Shown one piece after another: positions 56,342 through 64,000 of a DNA stretch of 64,000 bases (its first letter is position 1; each line of letters opens with the position of its first letter). The notes under the pieces were generated by a model that did not search any database, had not been told where the DNA came from, and saw only the letters and a list, made by a program, of their open reading frames with translations. The translations under genes were made by a program, and so were the position numbers. The DNA is from Littorina saxatilis (lineage: Eukaryota > Mollusca > Gastropoda > Littorinimorpha > Littorinidae): the NCBI RefSeq assembly GCF_037325665.1, contig NC_090261.1:71383061-71447060 (forward strand), written 5' to 3'.

Positions 56342-56647
56342 GGTAAGGCCTAAAAAAAAAAAAGGTGTGGTTACGGTAACCCGACCTACCCTATTTTTTA
56401 AGGCCGACCCTATAACTTTTTATTACATTTGTCAAAAAAATACCAAAAAACCCAAGTAAACGAGTGCAGAAAACGCAATGAAAGCGAAAGCGCCCGAGTC
56501 GCACACTTATTTCCCTGTCAAGTAGGTTTAATTTGTACACATTAGAAAAAAAAGTTAAAAAAAAAAAAAAAAAGTGATTGCCTACCTTCCTACCCTATTT
56601 TTTTTGGCTATGTTACCGTAACCACACCTATTATTTTTTTGGCCTAA
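56342..56647. mobile_element. MITE with about 33-bp TIRs
   Basis: AAGGCCTAAAAAAAAAAA then GGTGTGGTTACGGTAAC at the left, GTTACCGTAACCACACC then TATTATTTTTTTGGCCT at the right. Interior non-coding with A-rich runs and CCTACCCTATTTTTT on both sides. Confidence 0.7.
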
Positions 56648-56699
56648 CTGCGACAAAGAAGAGGATCCAAGATCGGAGAGTGCTCCCACAGACAAACGT

Positions 56700-57129
56700 A
56701 ATTGAGACTGTGCCAAAAGGTGACGTTTTCATGTCAGTATGTCCCAAATGACATCACCAGTACATTTTTCATTCTATCTAATCTGTTTTCGTTCTATTTT
56801 TTCTAATAACATGCGTTAACAATTGATTGCCAACTGGAATGGAAGAGCACAAAAAGTGTAACTTGATATGTAGTTTCTCTAGAGGGAAAAACATCTTCCA
56901 CTTTCATGTCAGTGTGTCCCATGCAACATACATTTGCCAAACAGCTATGTGCAAGTAGATTATTTGTTAGTGGTATAGAAAATACTGATCAACAATTAAA
57001 GTCAGTTTTCACATTCATTTTCTACCTATTTCTTATTTGTTTATTCTGTTGGCAATGGTGAAATGTCAGCAATCGTGTGTCATTCGGGACAGTAGACATG
57101 ACACCTGACCTTTTGGCACAGTCTCAATT
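56700..57129. mobile_element. MITE with about 50-bp TIRs
   Basis: AATTGAGACTGTGCCAAAAG ... TGTCCCAAATGACA at the left, TGTCATTCGGGACAGTAGAC ... CTTTTGGCACAGTCTCAATT at the right; 430 bp. CATGTCAGTRTGTCCCA recurs at about 56900, indicating internal duplication. Confidence 0.7.
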
Positions 57130-57274
57130 GCGATGAGCCTTTAGTTCTTTTAAATCAAGAATTTGTTGGCTTGATTCAAGGCCTTCTTTATCATTGTCCA
57201 GGGGAGACAGCGGACACACTCGATGAGGTCCCGTACGTGAACCAATTACTCCAAAAGCCTACATGGATATCTAT

Positions 57275-58099
<825 letters not shown>

Positions 58100-58139
58100 G
58101 GGAATGGGTTTGCATCTATCTATATATATATACGACTAG

Positions 58140-58170
<31 letters not shown>

Positions 58171-58310
58171 TCGCGATGCACGGCCAAAGTTCTCTGTGGA
58201 TCTTTTTCAAATTTGGACACCGTATTCAGCTACACTCCGGACACAACCTCATCGATGAGATATTTCAACACGTGCTCTCAGCGCGCAGCGCTGTGCGCGC
58301 TGAACCGATT

Positions 58311-58341
<31 letters not shown>

Positions 58342-58875
58342 CGGGATCCACTACCAGTAACTCTTCCTTATCTTCTCCAGCGTTTTCAGCCGCGATTATC
58401 TCCCTTCCTCCGTGTGGCGTCAATCCATATTCCCGTTACTACGTTACTAGAATGTCACGATTGCACCCGTAAGTTGTTCTTGCTGTAAAAGTAAAAAAAG
58501 GTCGAATCAATTTATAGCCACGCGAAAAATACACTGTCATCTATCTCTATATATTTATAGATATAGATATACATATATATATATATATACGGCTTCTCTG
58601 TGTGTGTGTGTATTTGTGTGTGTGTGTGGGCAACACCTGTGGATTATAGAGTTCTGTTTGTGATGGGGTCTAGCGGCTTTTGTCTGTCTGAATGTTCTGG
58701 CATTTGAGAAGCCACAACAGATAATATAGGGCTAAGAAATAAGCTCTAAAATTCTCAATCCCGTTTGACAGGACTTCGCCTTCAAATGTGATTGTGGTGA
58801 ACCGCCACGCTGTCTGTCTCTGTCTGTCTTTGTCTCGCGATTCACCCCGGCGAAGCAGGGTATTCCTCTAGTTTC
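58100..58875. repeat. Unclassified repeat stretch with (GTCT)n and (GTT)n
   Basis: ATATATATATACGACTAGTG then (TCTG)n at 58140-58169, (GTT)n at 58311-58340, AT and GT runs (58543-58628) and an edge CGGCGAAGCAGGGTATTC then CTCTAG. A similar GC-rich CTAG edge lies at 10144. Possibly one interspersed repeat. Confidence 0.35.
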
Positions 58876-58885
58876 ATATTAATTT

Positions 58886-59130
58886 GCAAGTAGCTCAGGT
58901 GGTAGAGCACTGGACTTGTGATCGAAAGGTCGCTGGTTCGAATCCGGGCCGTGACGGACACGGGTCAACTTTATGTGCAGACCCAGAGACGGTATCCATC
59001 TCCCACCCCCGTGTCACCAAAATGGCATGTTAAAGATCTTGGTCATTCTACCATAAGTGCAGATGGCTGATACCACCTAAACACGCATACATCAAAAGCC
59101 GTGAGGGCGTAAAAACTCGAATCGTATAAA
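58886..59130 (+). repeat. tRNA-derived SINE
   Basis: Head AAGTAGCTCAGGTGGTAGAG (A box) and GCTGGTTCGAATCCGG (B box), then a non-tRNA body (GTGCAGACCCAGAGACGG, GTTAAAGATCTTGGTCATTC). The acceptor stem does not pair, so it is not a functional tRNA. Confidence 0.7.
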
Positions 59131-59235
59131 CCAATTCATGTCCAATATAGGCAATTAAGACCTGACGGACAATAAGCCCCTTACAATTTACTTTTTTAAC
59201 CTTTGCCGGATGCCGCTTTTGACTACACACGCCCG

Positions 59236-59362
59236 ACGATGCGGGTTTGTCTGAACCCATACATTTGAAAGAGGGTTTTTACCGTTTATTTCTCTAACGA
59301 CGATGCGGGTTTGTCTGAACCCATACATTTGAAAGAGGGTTTTTACCGTTTATTTCTCTAAC
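59236..59362. repeat. 63-bp tandem duplication
   Basis: Two copies of a unit starting CGATGCGGGTTTGTCTGAAC and ending TTTATTTCTCTAA, followed by a diverged partial third (CGACGGGGTGGGTTCAG). Confidence 0.9.
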
Positions 59363-59436
59363 GACGGGGTGGGTTCAGGGAAACCCACAGCGCTACTTCA
59401 GTGGGTGCATCGAGTTTCTCCCTTCACCGGCTTCTT

Positions 59437-59559
59437 GCAGGGGAGGGAGAGGGGGAGGGAGAGGGGGAGGGAGAGACTGAGAGAGACTGAGAGACTAAGA
59501 AAGAGAGAGAGAGAGAGACTAAGAAAGAGAGAGAGAGACTAAGAAAGAGAGAGAGAGAG
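59437..59559. repeat. (GAGG)n/(GA)n microsatellite
   Basis: Purine-rich simple sequence that ends exactly at the border of the LTR element. Confidence 0.9.
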
Positions 59560-60100
59560 TGTTACACGACACTTGAGATTGCCACAAGTTCTCAAATGCC
59601 GTATAGTTGTGTTCTTTCATTCAACGTCGCCCGTCTTCGCAGCAACAGAAAACAACTCGTCAAATTGAGTTCGAGGATTTATTCAGCATTCAATACATAC
59701 AACTGCACATCTAGCAGAACTCAAAGTAGAAGCTTTTTTAACATTCAAATCGCGCTGGCATATATAGTAAATACTCAATCTCGAGAATATTCCAGACCGA
59801 ACATGATACAACTACATTATATGCGAACCGCCCATGGACTAGAATGGTGACGTTCTCTGTGACGTACATCAAAAGGTGCCAACGCCCTTAATCCGATCGA
59901 ACGCCACGAACTCACACTAAAACAGCATGGTAAACAACTTGTTTTGACAGGACTAGAAAGTTCACCTGCATTCTCGTCCAAGCATAAATATTGTGTTTAC
60001 AAAATATAATATCGGTACCTTCCCACAAAGTACAAATAAGTCAACTACATGCAACACACAAAACCGAACCAAAGCTCAGCAACGGCAGCGTTTCCTAACA
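59560..60100 (-). mobile_element. 3' LTR of the Ty3/gypsy element
   Basis: On the minus strand the 541-bp LTR runs from TGTTAGGAAACG (60100) to GTCGTGTAACA (59560), with TG...CA ends and short inverted termini TGTTA/TAACA. A polypurine tract, GGTGTTGGGGGTAA, lies just upstream at 60101-60114. The other LTR is outside the window, so its age cannot be judged here. Confidence 0.75.
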
Positions 60101-63100
60101 TTACCCCCAACACCAGAAGAAATTTACCTAATTTCTTTCAATCATTGAAACGCTACCTGTACACATATTATGTATACATAACAGATTGAAATCCAGGTTT
60201 GTACATTAGTCTGTTGGAGAATGAACACAGTTTTACTCACATACTCGGCTGAGAAAATCTGCTCCAACATTGTCTGAACCTTTGATCGATTCCACTCGCA
60301 TATCAAAGTTCTGCAAGTACATCACCCACCTCATGATACGATTATTCACAAACTTCGCAGAGTTCAGGTAGGTGAGGGGTTTGTGATCAGTCTGAAGCAC
60401 GAATTTCACCCCTTGGAGGTAGAGTTCAAATTTCTTGATTCCCCACACGATGGCTAAACACTCTTTCTCCATGGTCGAGTAGTTCTTCTCGGCTCCTGAC
60501 AGCTTCTTGCTGGCATAGCTGACCGGAAACGGTTTACCTCCATGTTCTTGCATCAGCATGGCGCCGATCCCTTCGTCCGATGCGTCTGTACGCAAGATGA
60601 ACTCTTTGGCGGTATCAGGAAGGCGTAGCACCGGGTCTCGTGACATCAGGTCGCGCACGGTCTGGTATGCCTTCTCCTGAGCTGGTCCCCAGAGTATTCG
60701 GTTGGGGCATCCTTTTCGGGTCATGTCCGACAAAGGCGCCGTTATGGCGGCGAAGTTTGGAATGAACTCTCTGTAGTACCCAGCCAATCCAAGGAAGGAT
60801 CGCACCTGCTTCTTGGTTTCAGGACGTGGCGCATTGAGGATCTTGGTGACCTTTTTCAACAAAAGCCCCTTTTGACCTTCCTTCAGTGAATGACCTATGA
60901 AGTCAACGTTGTCGGTCCCCAAAATGCACTTGCTGGGTCTCACGGTCAGATTGGCTTTTGTCAGGCGGGAAAACAGTTCCCTCAAAGTCTCCAGATGCTC
61001 CGCAAAGGTCTCCGTGTGGACTAGCAGATCATCCCAGTAGTACACAACATTCTTCATTCCTTTGAGCATTTTTCGCATTCCCCTCTTCAGGGTAGCACCA
61101 CTGTTCACCATGCCAAAAGGCATCCGCAGGCACTCATACGTTCCGTCTGGAGTTGCAAAGGCGGTCTTTGGTATGTCCTCTTCGCGCACAGGAATTTGCC
61201 AATATCCCTTGCTGAGATCGATCTTTGAGAAGATCTTACTGCCAGTCAACCGTCGGAACAGATCAGCCGCCGTCGGCATTGGTTCAGGGTCAAACACGGT
61301 GATCTTATTCACTTTCCTGAAGTCAATGCATACCCTGTTTGTGCCGTCTTTCTTCTTGACAACAACAACGGGAGATGAGTAAGGGGATGATGACTCACGG
61401 ATGACCCCCATCTTCAACATGTTGTCGATGTCCTTCTTCAAGGATTACCGAGCCTGAAACGGGATAGGGTATGGTTTTGACCGAACAGGAACGTCAGATG
61501 TGAGGTGGACTTCATGTTCGACCAAGGACGTAGAGCCTGGAACATCACAGAACCTATGGGTGAAGTCGCCCATAAAATCATGCAGCTCCTTCTGCTGATC
61601 TTCTGTCAGGTCAGGTCCTAGCTTGACGTCATCCACTCCCTCTTTCTTGTGGAGGTCTCCCAACTCCAGTAGTTCCTCACCGTCGAACTCGTCTAGTTCG
61701 GCTGGTTCTTCCACACTTGCTGCGACCTGTACTGCTTCCGGAGGTCTCTCCACATACAGTTTCAGGAGGTTAGCGTGGTAGATCTTGGACTTCTTGCCGA
61801 CATTCACCTTGTAGTCGTTGATCCCTACCACGGCCTCAACCTCGTATGGGCCTTTCCACTGCATCAGTAGTTTGTTGTGATCAGTGGGAAGCAGTATCAG
61901 CACTTTGTTACCTGGTGTAAACTTCCTGTTTACGGCTTTGCGGTCGTAGTAGTGCTTTCCGCTATCCTGAGACTTTCTCAAGTTTTCTCTCGCAATCTCG
62001 AGAGTCTCCTGCAGTTTCTCTCGCAACTCAAACACGTACTGGTAACTGTTCTTCACTTCAGGTGTGTCCACATCTTTCGTCCACAATTCCTTTAGTATCT
62101 GCATCGGGCCTCTCACGGTCCGCCCGTACATCAGCTCGAACGGGGAGAATCCAGTGGACTCTTGTGGCACCTCCCTGTATGCAAATAGCAAGGCATTGAT
62201 GTAGCGATGCTACTGCCTTGGCTGCTCACTGCATAGTTTCTTCAGCGTGGACTTCAGCGTCGCATTGAATTTTTCTACCAGCCCATTGCACATCGGGTGA
62301 TAGGGTGTCGTAGTCAAGTGACGAATGCTCAGCAGCCTGTTGACCTCTTCCATGCATTCAGAGACAAACTGTGTCCCCAGGTCTGTGAGGATCTCTTCAG
62401 GAACCCCAATTCTGCTGAAAATGTCCACAAGTGCCTCGGCAACAGTCTCGGTGTCAATTTTCTTCAGAGGCACGGCTTCTGGGTACCTGGTTGCATAGTC
62501 TACCAGGGTCAGTACCCAACGATGACCCGCTTCACTTGGCGGTTTGATCTCGCCGATGAGGTCAATGGCCACCCTCTTGAAAGGTCGGTCGATCAAAGGC
62601 ATCTTCTGCAACGGCACTTTCGGGACCCTTCCTCGAGGTATGGTTTTCTGGCAAATATCACACGATCGGCAGAATCGAGTCACATCTGCATGCAGTCCTG
62701 GCCAGTAAAACGCAGCCTGGATTCTGTCCGATGTCTTCTTGACCCCCAGGTGACCTCCCATAATAGAGTCGTGGGCCACCTCCATCACCTGGCGCCTAAG
62801 TGGTTGAGGCACCAGAACTTGACGTAATGGCTTCCCACCGTTGACTCTCGGGTGCTGGAACACTCTGTACAGGATCTTGGCCTTTACTTCAAAGTGCACA
62901 GTGCCTTCGCCCTTAGTCATCACCTTGACAGGACGACTCCTGTACTTTGTCAAGGTCAAATCAGCTTCCTGTAGCTGAATCAGCCGATCCCTGTCCACGA
63001 CAGCAGTTGCAGAACTGTTGGTGACCCTGAGTGGCGTAGTTGTTTTGTCCTTCTTCGCCTGGGCTCTGGTCGTCACAGCGCTTACAACCTGCGGCTTGTC

Positions 63101-64000
63101 GCGGCGATGCACAGTTGCTCTGTCATCTCGTAACAGTTCGCTGATATCTTCATTCGCGAATGGCAGTGGGTCTTCCTCCTCAACAGCAGGCTGAGCTGCG
63201 CCCATTCTCCATTCGACATCAGGGTCATCAGGACGTCTCGCACCCTCAATGTTCCCAATTAGTAGATCGTACAAGGGCTTCTTCAGGCAGACGGCCTCAA
63301 CTTCTCCGGTGAAGTATGGAGTATCGATCTGGATTTTTACCACTGGTGCCTTCACGCATTTGCTGTCAGCCATGAGCGTCCACTTGAAGTCACCAGTGAA
63401 CTTCTCTGTCGGCACCAGATCCTCTTTGACGATGACTCCATTGCAGCCCGAATCTCTGAGAACAGTCACTTCCTGCTTCTCAACAAATCCCTTCGACACG
63501 GGCATGTTCGACACTGACACAGCTGCGCTGGCAACGACAGAGATTGACCTGCCATTGGCGAGTAGAAGCTGGCCATCAGATATACATTCTTCAACGTCCG
63601 ATGGTGTAGCCACTTGCTCGGCAGCCCTTGGAAGTATGACGCTGCTCGCACATACTTGTTGGTTCGAGCCACTCGTTTGCCTCTTGTTGTCGTAATATCT
63701 CCGTCGATGTTCTTGCGCTTTGTCATTGACATGTCCGTTATTTTTCTTTTGGGGACAGTTGGCGACTCGGTGGCCCTTGGCATTGCAATGGAAACACGTT
63801 ATGTTCTGCCCTTCATTGGATGATGGTGCGGACTCAGTGTGTCCCTTGGCAGGTTGGTTTCCCTGGTTCCCGCTCTTCTGGAAAGGTTTCGATGACTTTG
63901 ACGTCCCCAGGCTCCTTCCATGAGCAATGAGATAACGCTCAGCAGCATCAGTAATGTCCTTCAAACCCCGCAGTTTTTGCTCTTCCAAGCGGGTCGCCAG
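59560..64000 (-). mobile_element. Ty3/gypsy LTR retrotransposon, Gmr1-like domain order, broken, cut by window edge
   Basis: Coding order on the minus strand: Gag end with zinc knuckle CFHCNAKGHRVANC (about 63.80 kb), protease region (VLRDSGCNGVIVKED, about 63.45 kb), integrase with HHCC finger (HLGVKK...CRSCDICQK) and catalytic core (about 62.75-62.1 kb), chromo/GPY-like end (LLMQWKGPYEVEAVV, about 61.85 kb), reverse transcriptase (GTNRVCIDFRKVNKITV, FSKIDLSKGYWQIPV, MPFGMVNSGATL, YYWDDLLVHTE; 61.4-60.95 kb), and RNase H (ILRTDASDEGIGAML; about 60.6-60.25 kb). Integrase therefore precedes reverse transcriptase, unlike ordinary Ty3/gypsy and as in Gmr1-type elements. The coding region appears interrupted in about two places, so it is a fossil. 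Protein similarity to living relatives remains high, suggesting it is not very old. Confidence 0.88.

Noticed and set aside
58886-58960. Possible functional tRNA gene (AGCTCAGGTGGTAGAGC ... GGTTCGAATCC)
   Set aside because: The acceptor stem and 3' end do not pair and a non-tRNA body follows, so it is a SINE head.

Overview
This is animal nuclear DNA. Every host gene is split by GT-AG introns, the spacers are AT-rich and packed with microsatellites, minisatellites, tRNA-derived SINEs and short inverted-repeat transposons, and a 200-base N gap is present. The gene set (DHX57, V-ATPase subunit D, arpin, a globin-X-like globin, an alpha-kinase-like gene), a SINE with a (CAAA)n tail and the DIRS and Gmr1-like retroelements point to a mollusc, most likely a gastropod. 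The species is an inference.

Layout. 0.9-5.7 kb: the last five coding exons of DHX57 (+), followed by a 3' UTR holding diverged tandem copies of the gene's own terminal exon. 9.2-20.6 kb: a complete seven-exon ATP6V1D (+, 250 aa). 20.75-32.8 kb: a complete six-exon ARPIN (-, 226 aa), convergent with ATP6V1D; its large intron 2 carries a whole-looking 6.5-kb DIRS retroelement. 33.2-37.4 kb: short inverted-repeat elements and foldbacks. 37.4-38.1 kb: an alpha-kinase-like reading frame (-) that seems to lack the catalytic residues. 39.3-43.2 kb: two long minisatellites (49-bp and 41-bp units). 43.9-48.1 kb: nested short elements. 51.86-52.02 kb: first coding exon of a globin (+) with an N-myristoylation-type start. 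52.9-59.2 kb: DNA-transposon remnants, SINEs and a 17-bp array grown from a SINE promoter. 59.56 kb to the window edge: a broken Gmr1-like Ty3/gypsy element (-), integrase upstream of reverse transcriptase, with one LTR.

The most interesting signals are: (1) tandem arrays at exon edges in two neighbouring genes, including a seven-fold duplicated splice acceptor in ATP6V1D and ghost terminal exons in DHX57; (2) two unrelated dispersed repeat families with the same end architecture (AAACAAG, small hairpin, word X ... X-loop-X'), probably one class of non-autonomous, Helentron-like element; (3) in one of these families, a conserved cluster of nuclear-receptor-type DR1/DR1/DR4 motifs, present in introns and about 1.1 kb upstream of ATP6V1D; (4) a SINE whose Pol III A box is repeated 23 times.
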